Shown here: positions 27,499-34,478 of the stretch, piece after piece | How positions within the stretch are numbered: the first letter of the stretch is position 1 | Layout of the letters: each line of letters opens with the position of its first letter | Assembly: GCF_016650695.1 (NCBI RefSeq) | Contig: NZ_JAEKFH010000009.1 | Location: 1-64,000 of the forward strand | Source: Pseudomonas sp. TH41 | GTDB taxonomy: Bacteria > Pseudomonadota > Gammaproteobacteria > Pseudomonadales > Pseudomonadaceae | Reading direction: 5' to 3' | DNA: 64,000 bases | Translations under genes and position numbers: made by a program | The notes under the pieces: model-generated | The model's database searches: none | The model's input: the letters and a program-made list of their open reading frames with translations, nothing else | Told to the model about the DNA's origin: nothing

Positions 27499-28863
27499 TT
27501 AGCGTTCGCCGCGACGGCGCAGTTCGTTGGAGTTGAAGAGTTTTTCGTTGACCCGCCCCTCGAGGCCGGCCGTCAGGTCGAGTACTTCACCCTCCTGGGT
27601 AAAACCGTCGGCAATGTAGCGTCGGGCGATCAGGTCGTAGCTGGTGTACTCGTAAGCGGTGCAGGAATGAATCTGCGGGTCCGCCCAGAGGCTGCCTTCC
27701 TGTACGCGCCAGAGATTGCCCTTGGCGTCATACATGTCCACATGCAATACGGCCCAGCTGTCTTCATCGATGAAGAACACCCGCTTGGCAAAGGAATGGC
27801 GCTTGTCCGCCTTAACCGTCGCTTCCACCACCCAGACTCGGTGCTTCTCGTAACGCTGCACGTCGCGGTTGAGGTAGTCCTGGCCGATCAGGTCGACAAA
27901 CTTGTTAGCCTTGTCGATCAGCTTATAGGAGTTATACGGCACGACCATTTCCTGCTTGCCGACCAGTTTGAAGTCGTAGCGATCCATCGCGCCGGTGAAC
28001 ATGTTGATCTGGTCGACGAAGTACAGGCTGTCCGTGCCGGCGATCGGGTTGTCATAGGCGAAGGATGGCGCGCGGCGAACACGACGCTGGCCTGGAAAGT
28101 AGATCCACGAATCCTGCGGCTTATCCAGGTAGGCATGCACCAAATACAGCTCACCTGCTCGCGAGGATGGCGAGAGTACGTCGGCGAGCAGCTTGGCTTC
28201 GAACCCGCCAGCATCGGACGGGCCCTTCACCGCGGGGTCGTTGAAGGGGTAATACTCGTAGACCCACTGTTTGAACTCGGACAATGCCCCGTCTTTCTCG
28301 CGCATCAACAGGGAGAACTGCGCGCGACGCCCTTTGGCCATGTAACGAAGCTTATAGTTCCACATTGCCTCGATGCCGCTTTGCGGTACCGGGAAGGGAA
28401 TCGCAGCGCCAGCGGCCTGCTCCAGCTGCCAGCCATCGCTGCCGATCTTGCTTTGGGCAGCGAACTCCTTGGTGCGTTTGGCGATCTCGTCCGGAAAGGT
28501 GCAGCTTCGATGGGTCGGGTAGACGTCCAGGCGGTAGCCCGGGTAGGTTTTGATCAACTCGACCTGACCAGGTGGCAATTGTGCCTGGTACTGGGCGAGG
28601 TTCTTCGCATTAATCGAATACAGCGGTTTTTCGGCACCGTAAGGGTCACCATGACCTGGCTGCCAGCCGGCGGGTGCCTGAGTCAGGCCGCCGCTCCAGG
28701 CTGGAATGGTGCCATTGGCGTTGCCAGCCTTTTCTGCGCCGAAGGGCGTCAATTCGTTGCCCAATTTGGCCAGGTCTGCGGTGGACGCCGCCTGAGCGCC
28801 ATTGATACCCAGTAGCGCCACCAGTGCGCTGCCGAGCAAGGATCGTTTGAAGTGGCTATTCAT
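27499..28863 (-). CDS. DUF1329 family exported protein, copy 2
   Basis: 454 residues from the ATG at 28863 (GGGGGAAAAACG upstream). Signal peptide ends GAQA before ASTADLAKL. The conserved AMDRYDFKLVGKQEMVVPYN segment matches copy 1. It opens the long minus-strand operon that runs through DUF1302, RND, BNR, amine oxidase, cytochrome c, hydrolase, membrane protein and sulfatase. The intergenic region to the divergent TetR gene contains a nested palindrome at 28941-28980, so repression by that TetR protein is likely. Confidence 0.88.
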   Translation of the reverse strand: MNSHFKRSLLGSALVALLGINGAQAASTADLAKLGNELTPFGAEKAGNANGTIPAWSGGLTQAPAGWQPGHGDPYGAEKPLYSINAKNLAQYQAQLPPGQVELIKTYPGYRLDVYPTHRSCTFPDEIAKRTKEFAAQSKIGSDGWQLEQAAGAAIPFPVPQSGIEAMWNYKLRYMAKGRRAQFSLLMREKDGALSEFKQWVYEYYPFNDPAVKGPSDAGGFEAKLLADVLSPSSRAGELYLVHAYLDKPQDSWIYFPGQRRVRRAPSFAYDNPIAGTDSLYFVDQINMFTGAMDRYDFKLVGKQEMVVPYNSYKLIDKANKFVDLIGQDYLNRDVQRYEKHRVWVVEATVKADKRHSFAKRVFFIDEDSWAVLHVDMYDAKGNLWRVQEGSLWADPQIHSCTAYEYTSYDLIARRYIADGFTQEGEVLDLTAGLEGRVNEKLFNSNELRRRGER

Positions 28864-28940
28864 GCGTTTTTCCCCCGATTGTAATTGTTGTGCAGGAGCG
28901 CCCACCGCCTCGCGGGCCAGCCCTCAGGTTGAATGTGACA

Positions 28941-28980
28941 GAATGTAAAATATTATCTGACACCGTGTCAATTTACATTC
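28941..28980. promoter_or_regulatory. Nested palindromic operator for TetR regulator
   Basis: A perfect inner palindrome TGACAC-C-GTGTCA (28958-28970) sits inside an outer inverted repeat GAATGTAAA (28941-28949) and TTTACATTC (28972-28980). It lies in the divergent promoter region between the DUF1329 operon and the TetR gene. The size and symmetry fit a TetR-family operator controlling both directions. Binding is inferred. Confidence 0.65.
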
Positions 28981-29140
28981 GGGCACGATCGGCGGTACCC
29001 TTATGCAATGGCAATATCAGAATGGCGCGCACCAAAAATCACATAGCCGCCGGTAATAATCAGGCGCAGTCAAACCCAGTCGGGCCCACTGCTGTCACAA
29101 TCGCGCTATTGGCCTGTTTTCCGGAGAGCAAGAGACGAAT

Positions 29141-29791
29141 ATGGAAAGTTCTGAAAAAACTGCGCTGCCGATCAAGCGCGCACCACAGCAGCAGCGTGCC
29201 CTCGATCGCATTGACGCAATCCTCGCCGCCGCAGAGGCAGTAGTGGCCGAAGGGGGCTACGACAACCTGACCATGGTCAAAATCGCCGCATGCGCCGGCA
29301 TTACCCACTCCTCGATTTATCACTACTTCAATTCAGTCGAAGCCATTCTTGCCGCGCTGATTTCACGCCTGATGGCTGACTTCGATCGCGGCGCCGCCGA
29401 AATCCTGGCGCGCGCTCAAACCCCAGAGGCGCTTATTGGAGCGGCTCTGCAAAGCATCGAACTGGGTTTCCAGACTTATCGTTCCACGCCGGTAATACGT
29501 GGCCTGTGGGCGGCGACCCGCTATTTGCCGACCCTGCGCAAGATCGACGACGAAGATACGGCGCGCAATGCCCGCTTGTTCAGCGAGCGCTTCATAGCGC
29601 TGACTCCGGATATTGACCAAAACATTATCTGCGTCACCATGCGAATGGCGGCAACGCTCGCCGTCCCGGCATACGAAGCCGCTCTATCGCTACCGGAACA
29701 TTTGCAAAATCTAGCCATCAATGACTTTTTGGCGATGGTGCGCTCGCGCTTGTACGACGTAGTACTGCCCGGTAGAACACCGGGTGATTGA
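29141..29791 (+). CDS. TetR/AcrR-family transcriptional regulator
   Basis: A 216-residue regulator. The N-terminal HTH spans about residues 20-68 (RIDAILAAAEAVVAEGGYDN, then MVKIAACAGITHSSIYHYF). The remainder is an all-helical ligand-binding domain. It is transcribed divergently from the operon at 28863 and overlaps the following DUF2889 frame by 4 bp, or is spaced 83 bp from its better start. It probably represses the uptake/sulfatase operon until a pathway metabolite binds. The operator-like palindrome at 28941-28980 lies in its promoter region. Confidence 0.88.
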   Translation: MESSEKTALPIKRAPQQQRALDRIDAILAAAEAVVAEGGYDNLTMVKIAACAGITHSSIYHYFNSVEAILAALISRLMADFDRGAAEILARAQTPEALIGAALQSIELGFQTYRSTPVIRGLWAATRYLPTLRKIDDEDTARNARLFSERFIALTPDIDQNIICVTMRMAATLAVPAYEAALSLPEHLQNLAINDFLAMVRSRLYDVVLPGRTPGD

Positions 29792-29874
29792 AGTTGGCAT
29801 GGCCTTGGGCCTTGATGAGCCTGGCGCAGCTGGTCGGGCATCGCAACAGGCAGTCTAATACTTGGAGTTTGACC

Positions 29875-30426
29875 GTGACCAACGATGTCGACGAGCAAGG
29901 CCGCCGGTTGATTCACCGCCGCAAGGTCGAGTGCCTGGGGTACCTGCGGGCAGACGGTCTGTGGGATATCGAAGGACGCCTGGATGACAGCAAGACTCAC
30001 CCGGTGACCCTGGCCGAAGGACGAGCTTTGGCGATCGGCCAGACTTTTCACGGGATGTACATTCGCTTGACCCTGGACGACGACTTCATCGTGCGCGAAG
30101 TGCAGGTGTGCATGCCGCAAGTGCCCACCAGCGAATGTCGCGCCGCGGCGCCGGCTTACGAAAAATTGCTTGGCGAGCGCATCGGCGCGGGCTTTTCGCG
30201 GCGAATCAAAGAGCTGTTCGGCGGAATCGGTGGCTGTGTGCATCTGACAGAGTTGCTACTGCCCATCGCCACCACGGCGTTTCAGACCATCCCCATGGCG
30301 AGGGCCATGATTGCGCCGCGCACCGCCGCCGATACCGAGGCTTACAATCGCGCCACTGCCGGCTTGCTCAATACTTGTCATGCCCTGCGCGACGATAGTC
30401 CCGTCGCGATACTGCTGAAAAAGTAG
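29875..30426 (+). CDS. DUF2889 domain protein
   Basis: From the GTG at 29875 (GGAG about eight bases upstream) the protein is 183 residues; an ATG at 29788 overlapping the TetR stop would give 212 residues. The pattern RRKVECLGYLRADGLWDIEG, followed by DDSKTHPV and a CR-rich centre, is characteristic of DUF2889. Members occur near aromatic or hydrophobic-compound catabolic genes but have no settled biochemical role. Co-directional with the TetR gene. Confidence 0.72.
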   Translation: MTNDVDEQGRRLIHRRKVECLGYLRADGLWDIEGRLDDSKTHPVTLAEGRALAIGQTFHGMYIRLTLDDDFIVREVQVCMPQVPTSECRAAAPAYEKLLGERIGAGFSRRIKELFGGIGGCVHLTELLLPIATTAFQTIPMARAMIAPRTAADTEAYNRATAGLLNTCHALRDDSPVAILLKK

Positions 30427-30800
30427 TCGGTAGGCCACTTCGACTTCCCTGAATCAACGGCGCGATCCGCGCCTCGTTCAAGTTCTTTTTGCGCATTACT
30501 TGAGCGCCATGTTTCTGCTCGCCTTGAGCACCATCTTGCTTCTGCATTCAAGACTGCACGCCTCCAACCATCGCCAATCGTCATGAGCAATTTTTGACAA
30601 AAATGAGCGCTTTTTATAGGAGTTGTCGATGCCAGGAAAAACAATCATGGCGAAACTGATCTTCTGAGAGCAGGGATCATTCACGCGCTACACAACCCGT
30701 CATCTGCTTCACCGAAGCGCTCTCGCAAGCACTCAAAGACAGCAGTCCCACGGTAAGCGCCGTATTGCCGAGCAATGCAATTTCTGATCAGGGGTGAGCG
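30427..30800. other. Intergenic region with conserved element
   Basis: About 374 bp between the DUF2889 gene and the amidohydrolase gene. It contains the 72-bp element at 30581-30652, which recurs at 46896-46967. Open frames across it do not look coding: the apparent protein similarity to the region before the AraC gene comes from the shared DNA element. I see no other feature. Confidence 0.6.
30581..30652 (+). promoter_or_regulatory. 72-bp AraC-type element, site A
   Basis: Plus-strand sequence starts near ATGAGCA, then TTTTGACAAAAATGAGCGCT, GTTGTCGA and ACAATCAT. It aligns without gaps to the minus strand of 46896-46967, 56 of 72 positions identical by my count. TGAGC recurs with a spacing of about two helical turns. 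It points towards the amidohydrolase start 150 bp downstream. TTGACA within it could be a -35 box. The regulator is probably the AraC protein at 46978-47847 (inference). Confidence 0.62.
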
Positions 30801-32537
30801 ATGGAAACGATGTTTGATTTGGTCATACGCGCAGGCATGGTAGCGGACGGCTTGGGCAATCCGTTGTTCGAGGCCGACATCGCGGTGCGCGATGGTCGGA
30901 TTGTCGAAGTGGGCAAGGTTTTGGGTTCGGCGAAGGAGGAGATCGATGCGCGTGGCCTGGTGGTGACGCCAGGCTTCGTGGATGTTCACACCCACTACGA
31001 TGGCCAGGCTATGTGGGATTCGAGGCTGGCTTCATCGAGCTGGAATGGCGTCACGACCGTGGTCATGGGCAACTGCGGCGTCGGGTTCGCGCCAGTGCGC
31101 ACGCAGGACCGCGAGCGCCTGATCGAGCTCATGGAGGGGGTGGAAGACATCCCCGGAGCCGTGTTGCATGAGGGGCTTGACTGGCAATGGGAAAGCTTCG
31201 GCGAGTACCTTGCCGCCCTGGAGCGGCGGCCCCATGACATCGATATTTGCGCGCAGCTGCCTCATGGTGCCCTGCGTGTATACGTGATGGGCGAGCGTGC
31301 CACCCGCCTGGAAGCCGCGACTGCCGATGATGTCGCGCAGATGCGCATACTGGCGGCAGAGGCTATGCACGCCGGGGCCATCGGTTTTTCGACGTCGCGC
31401 ACGATCAACCATCGGACCCTCAATGGCGATCCGACCCCCTCGTTGCGCGCCGCTGAAGATGAACTGATGGGCATCGCTATGGGCCTCAAGGATGCCGGTC
31501 GTGGTGTCATTGCCCTGATCACCGACTTCGATACGCCCGATCTTGAAACGGAGTTTGCGATGATGCGCCGCATCGTCGAGCAGTCGGGCAGGCCAATGTC
31601 ATTTTCCCTGGCGCAGCAGACACACAGGAAGGAGTCGTGGCGCCAGTTGCTTGCGCTGACCGCCGATGCGGTAGAGGCGGGGCTGCCCATGCGCGCGCAG
31701 GTGGCACCGCGGCCGATTGGCACGCTGCTCGGTCTTCAGGCAAGCCTCAATCCATTCTTCGAGTGCGCCAGCTACATGGGAATTGCCCATGAACCCTTGG
31801 CGCAGCGCCTAGCGCTGCTGAAGGATGCCGGTCTTCGACAGCGTTTGCTGGAAGAAATAGAACTGCCACCAAAGAGCGGTTTGGCGCGGCATCTGACGTC
31901 GTTCGGGATGATTTTCCCGCTCGGCAATCCGGCAAACTATGAGCCGAATCGCGACACGTCGATTGCGGCGCAAGCGGCCAGGCAGGGCCGCAAGCCCGCG
32001 GAGCTGGCGTACGACATGTTGCTCGAGGATGAAGGCCGCAGTTTCCTCTACGCCCCGTTTGCGAACTACGCGGATTTCAATCTTGATGCCTGCGGCGAGA
32101 TGATTGCCGACCCGAACACGGTGATGGGATTGGGCGATGGCGGAGCGCACGTGGGGGTGGTTTGCGATGCCAGCTTCCCGAGCTATCTGCTGACACATTG
32201 GGGCCGGGACCGCGAAAGTGGCAAGTTCGCCCTGTCCTGGCTGGTCAAGCGCCAGACCAGCGACACGGCACGCGCTGTGGGCCTCTTTGATCGCGGGGTG
32301 ATCGCACCGGGCATGAAGGCGGACCTCAACGTCATCGATATGGATCGGTTGGGGCTGGACCAGCCGCAAATGCACTTCGACTTGCCGGCTGGCGGCAAGC
32401 GGCTGCTGCAGGGCGCGCGCGGATATGTCGCGACCATTGTCTCAGGTGTACCGATTTATCGGGAAGGGAAGGCCACGGGTGCGCTGCCAGGGCGACTGGT
32501 ACGTGGCCCGCAGAAGAGCGATAGCGCAGCACTCTGA
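30801..32537 (+). CDS. N-acyl-D-amino-acid deacylase-like amidohydrolase
   Basis: A 578-residue member of the amidohydrolase superfamily, D-aminoacylase branch. The N-terminal beta domain is followed by the metal motif VDVHTHYDGQ (His63, His65), then GNCGVGFAP and a late GDGGAHVG with the catalytic Asp. AGGGGTGAG precedes the ATG. Family members hydrolyse N-acyl bonds or cyclic amides using one or two metals. It lies alone on the plus strand between two minus-strand blocks, with the 72-bp element A upstream. It ends before a strong hairpin at 32623. Cleaving an amide of the island's substrate is a reasonable guess. Confidence 0.86.
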   Translation: METMFDLVIRAGMVADGLGNPLFEADIAVRDGRIVEVGKVLGSAKEEIDARGLVVTPGFVDVHTHYDGQAMWDSRLASSSWNGVTTVVMGNCGVGFAPVRTQDRERLIELMEGVEDIPGAVLHEGLDWQWESFGEYLAALERRPHDIDICAQLPHGALRVYVMGERATRLEAATADDVAQMRILAAEAMHAGAIGFSTSRTINHRTLNGDPTPSLRAAEDELMGIAMGLKDAGRGVIALITDFDTPDLETEFAMMRRIVEQSGRPMSFSLAQQTHRKESWRQLLALTADAVEAGLPMRAQVAPRPIGTLLGLQASLNPFFECASYMGIAHEPLAQRLALLKDAGLRQRLLEEIELPPKSGLARHLTSFGMIFPLGNPANYEPNRDTSIAAQAARQGRKPAELAYDMLLEDEGRSFLYAPFANYADFNLDACGEMIADPNTVMGLGDGGAHVGVVCDASFPSYLLTHWGRDRESGKFALSWLVKRQTSDTARAVGLFDRGVIAPGMKADLNVIDMDRLGLDQPQMHFDLPAGGKRLLQGARGYVATIVSGVPIYREGKATGALPGRLVRGPQKSDSAAL

Positions 32538-32622
32538 GAGTAGGTTCGATCAGGCCGGGGCGAACGGTTGCTGACACAAGGCTGTCGTCCCCCGGCAACT
32601 CTGCGCAGTCGATCAGCGTCAT

Positions 32623-32653
32623 AAAAAACCTCCCCGGGCCAGGCTCGGGGAGG
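32623..32653 (-). terminator. Strong hairpin terminator
   Basis: CCTCCCCG and CGGGGAGG pair across a 9-base loop, with six A on the left (six T on the minus strand). It terminates minus-strand transcription arriving from the VOC/SRPBCC and SDR remnant and probably also ends the amidohydrolase transcript from the other side. Confidence 0.75.
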
Positions 32654-32675
32654 CGAGGGGCAGAGCAGAGGATCA

Positions 32676-32957
32676 CAGGTAACCGGTTTTCCGTGCGTCG
32701 CTGATCATTACCCGGCGGATCAGGCCAGGGAAAGGCGATTGATATGGAAAATCAGTTTGGCGAACGACCCGACCAGTACCAGATTCTGGCCTTTTTGCAT
32801 GGCTCGCACCATAGCGTCGGCGACCAGCTCCGGCTCACAGCCCTTGGCCTGATAATAAGCCTGTAGTCGCCGGTGCCGGGCAATTTCGGCCGGAAGCGGA
32901 TGCGCCAGGTCAGTTCGGTGGCCTGGCCCAGATCGCGCAGCAAGATCTCGCCCTGGT
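32676..32957 (-). pseudogene. SDR C-terminal remnant joined to a duplicated SRPBCC fragment
   Basis: On the minus strand, 32865 to 32676 encodes an SDR tail: QAYYQAKGCEPELVADAMVR, then a frameshift after RLSLA, after which the tail LIRRVMISDARKTGYL appears in another frame. This matches the end of the SDR pseudogene at 56142 (YYQANGCAPEIVAQDMVRA). Immediately before it, 32869-32957 is an 89-bp copy of 33069-33157 in the SRPBCC domain, with a single difference and an offset of exactly 200 bp. The SDR has lost its N-terminus, apparently in the same event. Confidence 0.8.
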
Positions 32958-33157
32958 ATGCCGGTGCCGGTGCCGGATCGTGCTTCCTCAGCAGCGCTCG
33001 ATGAGCGGTTTAAGACGTTTGAGCAGCATTGCCCCGAGCATCCGTTGGAGCAGGCAGCGCAGCAGGTTGCCGGTGCCGGGCAATTTCGGCCGGAAGCGGA
33101 TGCGCCAGGTCAGTTCGGTGGCCTGGCCCAGATCGCGCAGCAGGATCTCGCCCTGGT
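32869..33157. repeat. 89-bp direct repeat, 200-bp offset
   Basis: Units 32869-32957 and 33069-33157 are identical except at one position (A at 32943, G at 33143). The right unit is coding (SRPBCC domain); the left is a non-coding duplicate. The near-identity suggests a recent event. Confidence 0.92.
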
Positions 33158-34394
33158 GACAGATGAAGGGAGAGCCCTCGGTCACCCGGTAGCGCAGGCT
33201 GTGCGGCGGTTGCCAGTCGATGACCTGCTCGACCACGCGCCCACCGGGGCCGTGCATCAAGCGCTCGCTGCCGTGGCCGTTGCGCTCGCCATTACCGGCA
33301 CGGTGGACAGTCACCGGCTTGAAACCACTCCATTGGGCCATGCCCTCGTGATCACTGATGTGGGCCCAGACCTTGTTCGCCGGTGCCTCGATCCGCACGC
33401 TGTGTTCGATGCAGTGAGTGTCAGGCGCTGGCCGGCGGGCCAGCGGCAGCGGCTCGAAGCCCCAGGCACGGTCAGCCTTGCCCGGCTTGAGCCAGAGCAC
33501 TTCGTAGGAGAAATCCTGAGCATCGTTGAGGTAGACCACCCCAGCATTCAGCAGCGGGATATGCACCGGGCGGCAATTGGGTCGTGCATGGGCGGCGCGG
33601 GCTCGTCGGTAAACCGTCATCAGATCCTGCTTGTTGTGCGCGCCGAAGGCGATGTTGAGGATGCCCTGGTCGCACACCCGATAGCCCGCGGGCCGGGGTT
33701 TGCCGAGCGGCTCCAGGTATTGCACGACTTCCAGCAACACGTCACCGGCGAGGAACAGGCAGCTTCTTTTTTTCGCCCCTGGCAGGCCCCAGAGCGCTTC
33801 GTGCTGCGGATGGTGCAAAGTCGCCTCGGCTTCGGTCAGGCCGATGCCATTGCGCAGGAACGCGCAGGTTTGTTTAAGATCAGGCACGGACATGGTCACC
33901 GAGCGGATGGCTGCGGGGCAGTCCCGCCCAGGTTTGACCTGGCCGGCCAGCGGATCGGCTTCCATGATCTCGACATAGACCCCATCGGGGTTGCGCACGC
34001 AGGCCCGGCGCTGGCCAGCTTGGCCTTGCACCGCGGACAGCGGTTGCGAACCGAGGCGGGCGAGGCGGACCAGGGTTTCATCGAAATCGGCGACCCAGAG
34101 CCCAATACGGGTGTAACCGATGTCGCAGGGGCGGAAGTCGCTTGGCAGCGGTCGGGCGATCGGGTTTTCGAACTGGAACAGTTCGAGCTGTGCCCAGGGG
34201 TTGCTGCCGACCAGCCACCAGCAGGTCGAAGCAGCCTTGGGTAAACCTTGCACCCGTGAGGGCAGCAGGCCGCGCATCATCAATCGACTACCACCGGCTG
34301 GCAATAGGCCGAAGCCCTCGCGGAACCAGTGCTCGGTCAGGCGCAGATCGACCACGGACAGGGCAATCTGATTGAGTGGGGGAACGAAAGTCAT
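32988..34394 (-). CDS. VOC-VOC-SRPBCC fusion protein
   Basis: A 468-residue protein with two vicinal-oxygen-chelate (glyoxalase-like) modules, about residues 5-150 and 165-305 (PLNQIALSVVDLRLTEHWF; IRSVTMSVPDLKQTCAFLRN). After these comes an SRPBCC/polyketide-cyclase-like domain from about 325 (VRIEAPANKVWAHISDHEG) to the end. VOC proteins include extradiol dioxygenases, isomerases and lyases; SRPBCC folds bind hydrophobic ligands. Combining both in one chain is unusual. The metal-ligand set cannot be assigned reliably, so catalysis is open. It follows the sulfatase at 34479 on the same strand, with a hairpin between them. Confidence 0.72.
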   Translation of the reverse strand: MTFVPPLNQIALSVVDLRLTEHWFREGFGLLPAGGSRLMMRGLLPSRVQGLPKAASTCWWLVGSNPWAQLELFQFENPIARPLPSDFRPCDIGYTRIGLWVADFDETLVRLARLGSQPLSAVQGQAGQRRACVRNPDGVYVEIMEADPLAGQVKPGRDCPAAIRSVTMSVPDLKQTCAFLRNGIGLTEAEATLHHPQHEALWGLPGAKKRSCLFLAGDVLLEVVQYLEPLGKPRPAGYRVCDQGILNIAFGAHNKQDLMTVYRRARAAHARPNCRPVHIPLLNAGVVYLNDAQDFSYEVLWLKPGKADRAWGFEPLPLARRPAPDTHCIEHSVRIEAPANKVWAHISDHEGMAQWSGFKPVTVHRAGNGERNGHGSERLMHGPGGRVVEQVIDWQPPHSLRYRVTEGSPFICHQGEILLRDLGQATELTWRIRFRPKLPGTGNLLRCLLQRMLGAMLLKRLKPLIERC

Positions 34395-34447
34395 ATCGGT
34401 ATCCGTCGCTCAGGAGATGTTGGGTAGCACAGGCGTCACGCCAAAGC

Positions 34448-34467
34448 CGTCCCGGGAGCCCGGGACG
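34448..34467 (-). terminator. Perfect hairpin between sulfatase and VOC/SRPBCC genes
   Basis: CGTCCCGGG-AG-CCCGGGACG is a perfect 9-bp stem with a 2-base loop. No T run follows on the minus strand, so it may be an attenuator or an RNA-processing or stability element inside the operon rather than a full terminator. Confidence 0.45.
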
Positions 34468-34478
34468 ACTGCTGCAGG

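Noticed and set aside
28866..28890. TAATTGTT near the DUF1329 start as another copy of the 57-bp module
   Set aside because: Only the short word matches, in the opposite orientation, without the C6/G6 or GCATCC parts; likely chance.
30496..30684. Minus-strand ORF resembling the upstream extension of the AraC gene
   Set aside because: The likeness is explained by the 72-bp DNA element shared by both regions, not by a common protein.
32958..34244. 428-residue plus-strand open frame
   Set aside because: Antisense to the VOC/SRPBCC gene.
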